A stretch of DNA of 64,000 nt from Lumbricus rubellus (taxonomy: Eukaryota > Annelida > Clitellata > Crassiclitellata > Lumbricidae). The notes below the pieces were generated by a model, which was given only the letters and a program-made list of their open reading frames with translations, ran no database searches and had not been told where the DNA came from. A program made the position numbers and the translations under genes. Location of the stretch: contig OX243827.1 of the NCBI GenBank assembly GCA_945859605.1, positions 29,149,141 through 29,213,140 on the forward strand. Reading direction: 5' to 3'. Of the stretch, positions 30,760-43,500 are shown one piece after another; the stretch's first letter is position 1, and each line of letters begins with the position of its first letter.

Positions 30760-31491
30760 TTAATCGTTAGAAGGCCTTAATTCGGTCACACTGGTGTCTA
30801 AAATACAGGAAGCATACAAAGATGGTGAGCAAAAACCAAATCAGAATTCGATCATGATCCGGGAGGTCAGTACAAGATACTTAGGAATAATAATCATATT
30901 AATCGCTTACTTTCAAATCGACACAACTCATAATGATTACAATTCATAGTATGAATGGATTCATGATCACAAGCTATTACAGTAATCGTATTTATTTAAC
31001 TGTCGGCAGCTACAAATGTAACAGGAAGTTCATTACGTCCTAGGCCTACTTCCCATTTTACCCAGGTCATTTGCTGAGTGGAGGGTCGACTGGACATTTG
31101 GACGGGTACTAGCGCGCATTCTTCCTGTCAGATTGTGAACCATTATCATAAGCCAAGTGGCCAATGGTGAAGAAGAAATTTCAGACATACAACTTTGAAG
31201 TCGAGAACGAAATGGCACAAGCGGATGAGCTGAAGTATCAGGAACAGATATTGTGCAATTAGGTTCAGCAGTCTAAACGTCTGCTTCACATCTGGTTGAA
31301 CATTAATGTTCTGCTATTGCACTTTGTTGGAGTACGTTGAACAAAGTTAGCGACGCATGTAGAAAAGCATGAAATCAAATCGGTTTCTTCGTGGCATTTT
31401 ATTTCTTTTACAGATATCTACACTTTGATCGTTAAACCGCAATTAAAGAGACGATACGAGAAGACAGACACTGAAACCTGAAGACTCTAAA
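30760..31491 (+). promoter_or_regulatory. Conserved upstream region and leader of gene C
   Basis: Uninterrupted version of the block split by the hAT-like element upstream of gene B: TTAATTCGGTCACACTGGTG near 30780, GAAGTCGAGAACGAAATGGC near 31197, and ACAAAGTTAGCGACG near 31338, then a TTTTACAG acceptor-like site near 31406-31413 and GAGAAGACAGACACTG before ATG. Likely contains promoter and 5' UTR; exact start not determinable. Confidence 0.5.
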
Positions 31492-31555
31492 ATGTGGATC
31501 CTATTTAGCTTGTGCTTCCTCGTTCCAACATTCGCGGTCTCCGGCGAAAATGGCG
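31492..31555 (+). CDS. Gene C exon 1: signal peptide
   Basis: Encodes [20 protein letters not shown], a standard signal sequence with likely cleavage after TFA. 64 nt, phase 1, donor gtaagt, as in B and D. Confidence 0.9.
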
Positions 31556-34500
31556 GTAAGTTACGCTATTTAAACTATCTAAATCAGTAGTCCCTATTTT
31601 AGAATTCAAATAAAAAGAATAATTGTTTAAGCGGATATTATTTTAATGGCCGATTATTAATAAAACCATCCCAATCCATGTGTGCAATGTGTGCAAAGCA
31701 CACGGGCCCACGACCTCTAGGGGCCCAAAGAGATTGCTGAATTATTAAACTTACATAATTAGTAATTAACATTATTTGTGACAGATGTAGGCTACTTTTT
31801 GTGAACATACTTGCATGAAATCAGATCGGTTACTTTACTGACGCCTGTCAACCACCGTGCAGGCAGGCAGCTAGGCAGGCAGGCAGGACTAAGCTTATAC
31901 TGAATTCACTTTAATTTGTTTGTTGTCCCAAGCCATGACGATCAAAAAATTTATTGCGCAATTACACTAATGTTCGTGTGAACGACAATACATAATAGGC
32001 CTAGGTCTAACTCAGTTTTAAGTTGAGAACATGAAACGAATCATACTCGCATCTGATTTTTCGTTCACAAGCTTTCCTATGCAAAGGTCAAAGGCGGGTC
32101 TACGCGAACGTTTAGGATAGGTATGATCATATCCGTCTATCAGTCACGTTCCTGTACTGCAATTAATTTAAAACCGCTTAGCCGCCGCAAGCCAAAACAA
32201 CCTGGCGCAGCACCATATTAGCAAAAATAGCAAAAACATTTTTGCTTGTTGTTAGCTGCGTAATTTATTTTTTACATTTGCTGAACAAGTAGGGCTAGTA
32301 GGCCTATAAACCAAAATAAAAACAATCAAGAAATACCCGTAGAGTAAAAAAATATCTGCGGACAGGCAAAACATATGTAGACAGGTAAAAAAAATATACG
32401 TTGACAGGTAAAAAAAATAGCTGTGGACAGGTAAGAAATATCCGTAGAGTAACAAAGAGTGGCGGATAACATCAGAAGAAACAAATAAAGTACAGAATTG
32501 TCCGGCTATGAAATTATTTACATCAACAGACACATCTGTAACCCCGTCAAAGGGGTACATAATGGCTAACAGTGCTTGCAAGCAGGCGTCCATACAAAGT
32601 TTGGACAACGCCAACCATCTGTAGGCCTATCTGACTCATTGTCTTGGTTTGCGTCTTGTCGCGCATGCGATCCATCGTCGACGTCATCGTCGTAATCGTT
32701 TCCTGCATCCTGAATTTCCCGTATGTTTCGTTATAGGATTTATTACTATCTAAATCTCTGTTATAATTTAACTCTACATCTGAATTACTGCCAAAAATTC
32801 TTTGTAAAACTTCTTCGCTTGTACACTTGTGTATGTTACTATAGGCCCCTACGTCATGTTAGCTTCGGCGTGATCAGACCGGAAGTAGCCTATGAAATTT
32901 TGTTTCGCCCCAATATAGCCTATCACATCCTCTGCTAAGATAATATGCACCGTAGCCTACTACATGAAATACGCCACACCAGCACTTTTCCTGAGTCATT
33001 ACGTTAATGCCGGATTTTTCCGTTGGTACGGCGTGAGGATTTTCGGCTGGCGCCGGATATATCCGGCATGTAGCGGTTAAGCGGTATGGTGCCCCCGCAG
33101 AAACTTCATACTTGTCACAGACTCGTGTATAATTCCGGTCATATGCTAGATTTGGTAACGGTAGTAAACTGACATCTACCTCAACCAGAGTGAGAATTGT
33201 CCGAGAGTTTGAGGTCGTTCAACCCTCACTAGTCTTTCGTAGGATCATACAGTGAAACCTTTTCACCTTTCCACAACCCATTCCACTTGGATCATAGCCT
33301 GATCTCCCCAGTTATTTTTCAACAATTATCACACTGCTCTCAAATCTTCTCAGCTCTCACCCTAAAATCGGGGAGACACCAAATTGAGGAATTGTAACTC
33401 GGGAATCATGTATTTGCTCCAATGTTTTGCACTTGTAAAGAATATTGCTAACTTATTTTTAGGTAGGGCCTACTATGCAAAATTGATGATTGTATCGTTT
33501 TTGGTGTGCAAATTGAAAATAATGGATCGGAATTGATGGATGGTTGAAAATTGTTGCTTAAAAATGCTACAAAGATAAATCTATGATGTCATGACATGGT
33601 TTTAAGTAGGCAGCTAGTAATAAGTGGGAAAAGTCTGCAACGTGATAGATTTTAAATTCTACTAGGAAATCACTGCAGTTAGGCCTTAGCCTATAATACT
33701 TTTTTTTATCTGTCTCATTCGTGCAGCTGCAGCATTATTGTGTTTTTTTCTCTGAGCGAGTTGTAACTTGTAATTACATGTGTTGGGCTTAATAGCAAAT
33801 ACCATAGATTAGCTTTTGTGATCTTGATTGCAAGAACGAAAAGATACCCGCCTTAGAGGGGCAAACAAGGGGCCCACAAAAAGCTTGCTACGCCACTGGT
33901 TCTCAAGCCGCAATTGAAGGGCTTGGAGCAATAACAAGGTATGTCGAAAATCATGAATGTTGGGAAATCGACTTCAAAGATTTACCACTTGAAACTGCTG
34001 TATCTAGGCCATTTGACGACATATCAACAACCTTATTTTAGCAATATGTACCTTTAAATTGTCTTTAACAAAATTTGTAAATGTTTCAGTGCGAAAGATG
34101 AAATTATTATTATTATTTTCACATTTTGCTTCATATCTGGTTATTGCATCGCGAACACCCAGTCATCAGTATCATTTCTGGTGCAATAACAGGTTATGTC
34201 GACAAAGTGTTTTCTAGCATCTGCACTGCCACACATATTATATGGTATAAGTCGACATACCTTGTTATTGCACCAAACTGTTTCTATTACACAGACGAGA
34301 ATTTTTCACGATTAGCATGCAGATGGTAAGTTATGTCAACAAACCTCATTATTGCATCGGCTTTAATACAACGTTTGAAAGGAAGCAAGACAATGTATGT
34401 CGTCATACCGGGATATTGCAGTATATATATGGACGAAATCTGCCGTCGGAACAATAACATTATTATGTCGACATAACTTTTGTTTTGCGAAATGACGCTC

Positions 34501-37500
34501 AAATATATTCAGATCTGTGCAAAATTCACAGTGTAGATAGATTACTGTCTTCCGGACACGCTGGCATACTGTTTCGCAAGACATACATGTAGGTATGTCG
34601 ACATAGGCCTACCTTGTTATTGCTCCAAGCCCTTCAATTGAATTTCAAACGATCCCAGCAAGATTTTAATTTCTGCACCCTTTGAAGAGAACAGTTTTCT
34701 GCTTTTGGTGTTTTTATTTTATTTTCCTCATTGATAGAGGTTAGCCCAGTCTGATCCTCTTGTCTAAAAACATTGCCCTGTTACGGAGGGAAACAGAAGT
34801 TTGTTGGCTAATACGCTTGGCTTATGGGAGCACATAGAGTGCTCCAAGATACCCACGCTAAAGAAAATTGTGCTTTCCTTCCGTGTGAATTCCAAGAGAA
34901 GTAGCCTATATGTTTGGTCCCAATGCAATGAGTATTTCTAATCATTGATAAAACAATAAAAGCAACTATGATAAAACTTAATTCAATAACAGTTACTGTT
35001 TACTGTAGGCTATGCAGCGCACAATTAATTCATATACATGTAATATCGCTTTTATTACAATGAGTCTGACATGGATCAATGAAGCCGTTGGACATTTGAG
35101 GTTTAATTCAACCTCCAGTGTTCGTCTGGCTTGTGTTTGGTAATCAATGTGGAAGATTAATTTTGTAACATTTAACTACGTCCCATAGAAAAACATTTTG
35201 TCTGTTTTAGGATCTAGCTCAAGAAAGTGTTACGTTGATGGCAACGTTAAGGCAGCCCATCGGTCTGAGTCGAACTGCAATGGTTGCATTGACAAAGAAT
35301 TCAGCGATATGCTAGAAAAGGTCAGTACGCAATCAGATCTTCTTTTAAATAAACACTACCCGGTAGTTGTTTTGCCCGTCCCAAGACGTGTAAAAACAAT
35401 TTGAATTCCAAAAGCATCAGGCGACCGATTCAAACACGATACATATGGCGACTAATGCAACAATAGTTAAAAGCTTGGGATAATATCAGAGAAACTCCAT
35501 CGACCATTAAATTTTAACATATTATTTCCAACTACAGATTAAAGTTACGATTTTCTTGGTTTTATTCTTCCACTCGCCTGAAACAAAGCCTATACGACCC
35601 ACTGTTAAACCGACCGCTGCAGCGGTTTGTTGCGCTTTTGGGGGTCCACAGATGGCTGATCAAGTTAATCAATCTGCCTGCGTAGGCCTACTAATGCCTT
35701 CTTTTGATAATTATTCCGTTTTAAATTTTATGACTAGGCCTATTCACTACAATTATAGATCTAAACAGATGAATAATTCCTTTGAAGGTCAAAGACACTT
35801 TCAGACTCCAGGCGAATTTTACAGAGATCGTCAGTTATTTGTTACACTGGATCAACACGTCGAAAGAAGGTCCGAATCCAGGAAATCACAACGCTACTGT
35901 AACAGTTATGGTGATAAAACATTTGTTATTGACTGTGCTGCGAAACGGAAGCATAGACAACATAACCAAGGAAGAGATAGAAAGCGGCATTAACAACAGC
36001 TCAAACCATTTTCTGGAAAGCGATACCTCCATCAGCATAAGCGAAAAGCAGTTTCAGGTGCGACTCACATTTGCAATCGACTCACATCAAACATTCTCAA
36101 AACGCATTCTTAAAGCGTGCTTGGTTAGATCCGACATAATAAATTATTATAGCCATAATTATTTGCATTGTACAGTGCTGTTCTAAGGTACCCAATAGCC
36201 TTGAAATAATTGTCTCGATAGAGTCGACACATAAGCTTACATACATTACATACGTACGTAAGTACATACATACATACATACATACATACATACATACATA
36301 CATACATACATACATACATACATACATACATACATACATACATACATACATACATACATACATACATACATACATACATACATACATACATACATACATA
36401 CATACATACATACATACGTACATACGTACGTACGTACGTACATGTTATAAGCGACATTTTAGATGACCTTGCTCCTTTTTTGGTTTACCTCTTTAATAGG
36501 TCACTAGCTGAAGGCTGTATTCCATCCTCTCAGAAACGTGCACTTGTCTTTTCTTCACTCAAAAAGGCAAACCTTGATACTAACCTTTGCCAAAACTACC
36601 GACCTATCCTTAATTTATCCTTCTTCTTCTTCTTCTTATTACTATTCAAACACACGCACGCTCATAATTATTATTATCATTTGGACTGAGGTTGCTATCG
36701 TTTTTTTGTTCACGAGGTCCTACATGTAGACCGCTGTTCAATCTGTTGCATAATTATGACTCTGTCCGACATTCAGTTTCAGAATGTTTTTTAACGCGCT
36801 GGATTAGTCTACTAAGAGAGTTAGGCCTACGCATTAAGATGTAAGCTTGGCCTATAATAGACCTGGAATTGGCTTGCATAAACTGATACATGTCAAATTA
36901 AATCCGAAACGTTTACTGACGGAATTGACCAAATTCTATTTTTGTTTAATACGCATTGCAGTCAATTGCTCAAGTGACCAGCGACTTTCTTCATCCGAAC
37001 AAACCTAAAGTAGACGGATGGAAAATTGTGAAGGTAAAATGGAAACTATCTTTTCAGCCATTAGCCTACATGTCCTGACAAAGCCCGAAAATTTCTAAAA
37101 TTGCATCGCAATTATATAGTAATAGTAGTAGTGGTGGTGGTTGTGGTCGTGGTGGTGGTGGTGGTGATGGTGCTGGTGGTTGTGGTGGCGGCGGTGGTGG
37201 TGGTGGTAGTGACGGTGGTGGTGGTATTAGTAATAATAGTGTAGCAGCGGCAGTAACGGTAGCAGTAGCAGTAGCAGGCCTATGCAATATTATGTCGTTA
37301 GAGTTGAACTTCCAACTTTTGCAACGTAAAGCAAAATAGCTTTGAAATTCGCAGTCGTAGGCCTACTAAACGTACCAGGTAAGCTTATTATGATGCGCTG
37401 AAGGTAAGAATGGACTACAAATTAGAATTTTAAGGTTGCCATTAATATTATTATTATTGTTTTCTAAATAAATCAATAATATACAATCTGTATCGTTTAT

Positions 37501-40500
37501 AGATATTCTCTGACTATAGTTACTTTGAATAATTTACCTGACAGTGACACTGTAGGCCTACATCCAGGGCGTTGAATAATTTAGGCTACATCCAATGCCG
37601 ATTGACGCTCAACAGCACTGGAGATGAAGGAAATTGCGCAGCTGGCGATGTTGTTCTCTATTATTCGGTTCAGATTTTAGCCTCCAATACAATCACGTAG
37701 AAGTAGGCTAACTTTCGATTTAGGCTACTTGGCTTTGGCGTAGGCCTATATGCACTCTCGACTCACTTCAGGTTTGACAGTCACAACATGCTCGTAATCT
37801 CCAAATTCGTAGAGCGTCACTCGAAAGCCAAACTCAGGGCACCAGCGTATTGACGAGCGTTGTGTCGGGTCAGAAGGGTTGTCCAAAAGAGCAGTCCAGT
37901 CCAAACATAAACTACTCACCTGCTGGAAATTCTACTTTAAATAGGCCTACTAGTCGTTACAGCGGGTCTGCACAAAATTATACGAATGATTCTGTTGAAG
38001 GATAAGTTTACGATGCCAAGAAATGCTTCAAAATGGCAGTGGATGAATACCGGTAAGCTTACTGATATCGTTCATGGTGTCATCAGACATCTATCAAACT
38101 TGACCAAAAAGAGAAAATGCATGAACCCAGGGAATCTCAACGCCTCGGTCATGATTATAAACCATGTGGCTGTTCTACTAAGCAGCGACACCATTAGCCA
38201 AAACCAAACGGTGGTCGAGGTAAGATTTATACAATTCTATGTCAGAATGATTACAATCGATTTGCAGCAAACATTCTCAAACTGTGTTTTAAACGTCTGT
38301 GTTTAGATCCAACAAATAGCAAACATTATGTGCGGCCAAGGCCGTTGCTAGGGGGTGTTTTTGGTGTTTGAACACCCCCGAAATAAAAACTGTAAAAAAT
38401 ATAACGCATTTACTAGCACATGATGTAAAAACTATTAAATAAAACCCAGTGGTGTAGTGGGGAGAACGCGGGGGAACGCCGTTCCCCCACTTTTTTCCAG
38501 GGATAATGGAATATTAATAATAATAGGCCCTATTACTAATAATAGCCTAATATTATTATTATAAAGAGCGTTCCCCCACTTCATTTTTTAGGACTACACC
38601 ACTGATAAAACCATGAAAGCACCCCTGAAATGAAAGGAGAACGAAACTATGGTCGAATTACGATTTTTTTTATAATAACCTGCGTGTAGTTTAATAAGAC
38701 AGTTATGTTTGCAAAAATAATGTAGGCCTATTTTAATGTCCTGCAATCGCATTGCATAAACCGATACATGAACGATTAAATGCATAAAATCTACTAATGC
38801 AAATGATCACTTTTAACTGTTGTTTTGCTCGCGTTGCAGTCAGTCGTTCAAGCGGCCAGCAACGTTCTTCAATCGAACAACTCAGATGCATGGGAAGCTC
38901 TCATTGACGTAAATCTAAAACGATCTTTTCAGCAGCGCATACTGTGGCAAACCAGATTTTTCGCATGCAATTTTTTTTAGTTCTTCGCTGTTATATTATG
39001 CTTAATGGGCTTGTAATAATAATATTATTAAATTTATTATAACTTCGAAATTTATTGACCTCATGTTATGAGGTCATTTCGAAGTGTCAAATCTGAGTGC
39101 AATGCGCAATTGTATATGTAGGCCTAGGCTACAACGCTGTGCGTTTGCAGGCGTTGAATTAAAGCAAAAAGTATAATTAATTATTAGTATTATTAATATA
39201 TTGCATTCCAGTCACAATATTGCATTTAAGTAACAATAAGCTATATTGCATTCCAGTATATATTGACTCGAGTCATAAAGTCGTTGCAGTCGAGTCACAA
39301 TATAACATTATTATTGCATTCTAGTCGTGCTCATCTTCGCTCTTTGCTTGCCTCACTCGCCACTCGACAGGATGCATTTTTGCTCGATTGTCAACAGCCT
39401 TTCCTCTGCTGCACCTTGTATCTAAGCAGTGGTTGACTCTCTCCGAGGTTCTTGGTGACTATAATTGACTATTCTAATGTTTTGGAATTCATAGCCAACC
39501 GTTAGCCTATGCATTGAATCAGTTCTCAACAAAATAAACCTTTAAACTCGTACAGTGCGTTTCTAAGTAACTGTTGATTACGACTTTACGGTTTTACTTG
39601 AAGCACACATTGACTGGATGTCTACAAATTATGACAGCAGAAATCATTATCTCAGAAACAAATATGATCCATTAGGCCTATGCGATCGCGCATTATTTAA
39701 AAGCAAATATTTGATGGACATAATCAATTCATCCAACGAATTGCCACTCAGCCACTGTGGTACGAAAGCAAAGACTGTCTGCCTGAAGTGTACCGTTGCC
39801 GAAAATCAGACTTGCCCAAAATCTGGGGGCATTTGCCCCTCTGGACCCCGTCTCCTATGCCTACGATGTCATGACATGACACTCGCATTGACAAGGAGTT
39901 AAAGACTGGCTGGTCCAATGGTTCATGGATTATTCTGCCTGTTCTACTATAGCGTTGGTAGATAGCATGCAATAAAACAATAAAACTTTGTCGTGTAATG
40001 TTCATTACTCACGGTGCTGTACTTTTAAGTCATTTTTATTGTAATTTTGTGTTATTCTGCAGATAACTTCCAAGAATTTAGATTAAAAAATTGCTGTTGA
40101 CTTATCAAGTAATAACAGTTACAGATCAGATGCATCCTCTAACCACTATTATACTGTTTATGCAGTTATCAGAAACGTTTCTGAGTGATTCGCCCATATA
40201 AGATTTCATGTAGCCATTCGTGCATATGGTTCCATATATGGGACGCGTTTTAAAACATGCAAAAATGGCAACACTTTTATTTTTTGGGCAAACACCTTTC
40301 AGATATCTTGTACAAATACCATAAGGTGCTGAATTTCCAAATTTGGCACAATTTTGAAAAATCATGCAGTAATGGGTTAAGGTTTATTAATGAGCTTTTT
40401 CTGTTCTAATGTTGTATTCTAGGTGAACAGCACTATTTCAACGGCCATTTTGTACTCTGTTGACGTTTGCGGACAAATTCTATCCTTGTTGAACGTCTCA

Positions 40501-43500
40501 GGACATATGACTGTGCATACTGAGAATTTGGGTAAAAAACATGGTTCAGTTAAACATCAAAATGTATGGCCTACCAATACGGAAAATTCCTAATCATGGC
40601 TGGCTAGAGTCCCATATGTACTATTACTCCCATCGACAACCAACGACCTAAGTGTTAATGTAGTCCTCTCTATCTCTATTGTAGCTTCAGTTAAATATTT
40701 TGGTACTTATCTTGGCGTTTGTCAGTGACACTTTGGCTTAATTTACAACAGCGCTTCATCAGGTCATATTGAGACGGTGAGCCTGTGGTTCCTTGAAAAA
40801 ATTCGGAGTGTCGGGTGGAAGAAACAGCTACAATAATTATTTTACGACCATGGGGGTTTACAACAAGCCAAGAAGGTAAATTTGTAGTAGCCTACCAAAC
40901 GTCACATGTGAATGGGCTAATATTACCTTACACTGCACAAAATGTTTTCTCGCTTGTCGTCTTAATGTCGTTCAATCTGTGTTTATTCTGGATTCAGTTT
41001 TAGAAACATGGTCGTTTAATAAGTCAGATCTTAACATTCAAATTGAATTTCAACATGGCTCATTATGGGATGAAAATAGCAGAGACGGGATATCAATATC
41101 CATGGAAAGTCTAAACCGCAGTGAGTAACATACTATGCAGGACCGGATTAAGGCATGTTCAACATGTTCAGATGAACAGGGACCCAAACTTTAGGGGGCC
41201 CACACATACAATATGAATGTTTTCCATAGTCGCTAATAATATTTAGAATAGCAAAAATGAGTTTAGGGCCTACATCTTTGAACAAATTGAATTGTTTTTA
41301 AAAACTACTGAGTTAATTTTTTAATAAACAACTTTCGTGTTTGGCCCTTATTAGAGTTTCATAATCAGGTAGATTGATCTTGAAATCAGTCAGAAATGAT
41401 AGTAAGAGTTATAATTATGCTTAATTGCTTGCTTAAATTATTACTTAATACATCATCATAATCGCAACTCAAATGTCATGCAACGCGATCTGCTTATACC
41501 ATGTAAGTTTAGGCATTATACTATAAGATGAACTTTTCAGGTATTTCACCAGAAAGTCAGCCGACTTTGACTATGTGGGGTGTGTATTATCGAACCATCC
41601 ACGACCAGTTTCCAAGAAAAAAGTAAGAGTATTTACAGCATTGTAAAATAATGTATTTCAGCACTGAAATTATGAGAAATTGTTTTTAATGAGCATTTTC
41701 GTTAAAATGCCGGACTAAAATGCTAGCTTTGCAGTGTGTAGATTCAAACATTTTCGACATTACCATCCCTAAACTCTTCTCTCTCCTCAACGCTTCCGTT
41801 TAGTCTGTTTTCAGGGTTTCAGATTTAAAAATCTGAAATTATCTGTTTGCGATGTACTGTCATTCTTGTTTGTTTAGCCTATAGTAAAGTCTTTAATCTA
41901 CTTCCGATTTTTGACACAGACACAGTAACGATGTCGTCAACTCAAGAATTATATCATTTTCGATTGGGGGACTAAAGGCCAACGACACATTCAATCCACC
42001 AATTACTATAACGTTACGACATTGGCCAACCGAGGTGCGGCATTTGCTAATTTCTCTTTGTGAAAAAGACTTCGCTTAAAATAACTGCAATATTGTATTT
42101 TGTATAATGGTTCTCCTATAATTATCGTGCACAGACTGGCTCACTACAACATGAGCTGTTCACGATACATCTTGTTGATCATGCATATATTGATAGGTAG
42201 GCCCCTATATTTAGGCTACACATTTTAAGAATCGTCCCTACAATGGACCTCAGTTTAAAACTGATGACCATGAACTTCGTTAACTTAAAAGGTCGTCAAT
42301 GTATTCAGGCTAGTACTTGATTCATAGGCTTGCTTTTACACAGATAATGGGAATAACCGCAATGAACCTGTTTTGAATGAAGTCTAAATTTGTTTAATGT
42401 GTTGCTAATAACATTATTATCCTCAATGCTGAAGATACAATGTATCTACGTGACAATGTATCTACGTGACTACGTCTATATTTACTTGCTTTGGCTATGC
42501 AGGAAAAAGGGATGAGCTTTCAAAGAATGTGCGCCTTCTGGAATTTCGAGAGGTAGGCATTAAAGTTTGATTTATATAGGCCTAGGCCTATTACACCGCA
42601 CTAAATACCTGAACTGTTTAACGCCAGCAAGAAATAATAAAATTGTACGGCAACCCCTCTAACTAATGCTTTATCGCCTGGGCTAGTTACAAGTTTTCTT
42701 TCCGTTTTCTAACTACGGATATGAAAATTATGTGATTTGGACTGGCTACAGCATTTGGAAATTATTGTTTGCTTCATTATTTTTTTATCTGGATGTCACA
42801 TATTTTTGTTAAATGTTTCAGGGGAGATTGGGATTGCACTGGATGTTCGGTGCTATCGACGAATTCAACTCACACGATCTGCAGTTGTGATCATCTGACA
42901 AACTTCGCCATTTTGATGAGCCGAAATCCCGTGGTGAGCATCTAATGTAAATGCCAACACTATAAATGCGAACAGCCTGAGCTCGAGTTTCCGCCAAGGC
43001 GGCAACAGTGATGGAACTACGAGCAAGTTACACAGCTGTAACCTTTCACCTTTTCTTTGGACATTACCTTGTGTGGGTGTATGTAGTGCAGTAAACCAGC
43101 AATATAATAATAATTATATCGCTGCATGCAAATAATATTGCTAGTTGAAGCTCTAACGTGGACTATTATCCGCAACGGGTACAAATTTACTTTAGGTGAT
43201 CTCCAAATGTCCATTTGGGACCTAACCGGAATTGCATCAGACATTTAATTTATTAGGCCTATGATTCCCATAATTCTTATGGGCTGCGTTTTAATAATAT
43301 GCCTCCTAAAATGTACATGGGGGCAATTGTTATCGCTCTTTCGTACTGACATTTAATTTTGTATATTTTGTAGGCCTATATTTTGTATATTTTGTATATT
43401 TTGTAATTAGAGTGATGGTAATTTTAAATTATAGGTTTTGCAACATCATACACATTATTATGTAGAGCAATTATGAGCAAATTAGATTTTTTGGCTGCAG

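Noticed and set aside
35556..35993. 145-codon open frame overlapping a gene C exon
   Set aside because: Wrong frame relative to the GAIN-A exon at 35788-36057; the other frame has homology to B and D and correct phases.
36097..36457. Met-Tyr-Val-Cys repeat proteins, minus strand
   Set aside because: Translation of the (TACA)n microsatellite.
39618..39902. 94-codon open frame in a gene C intron
   Set aside because: Its 3' part is a reverse fragment of the CATAGGCGTAG MITE family; the rest shows no homology and no splice signals consistent with the paralogues.
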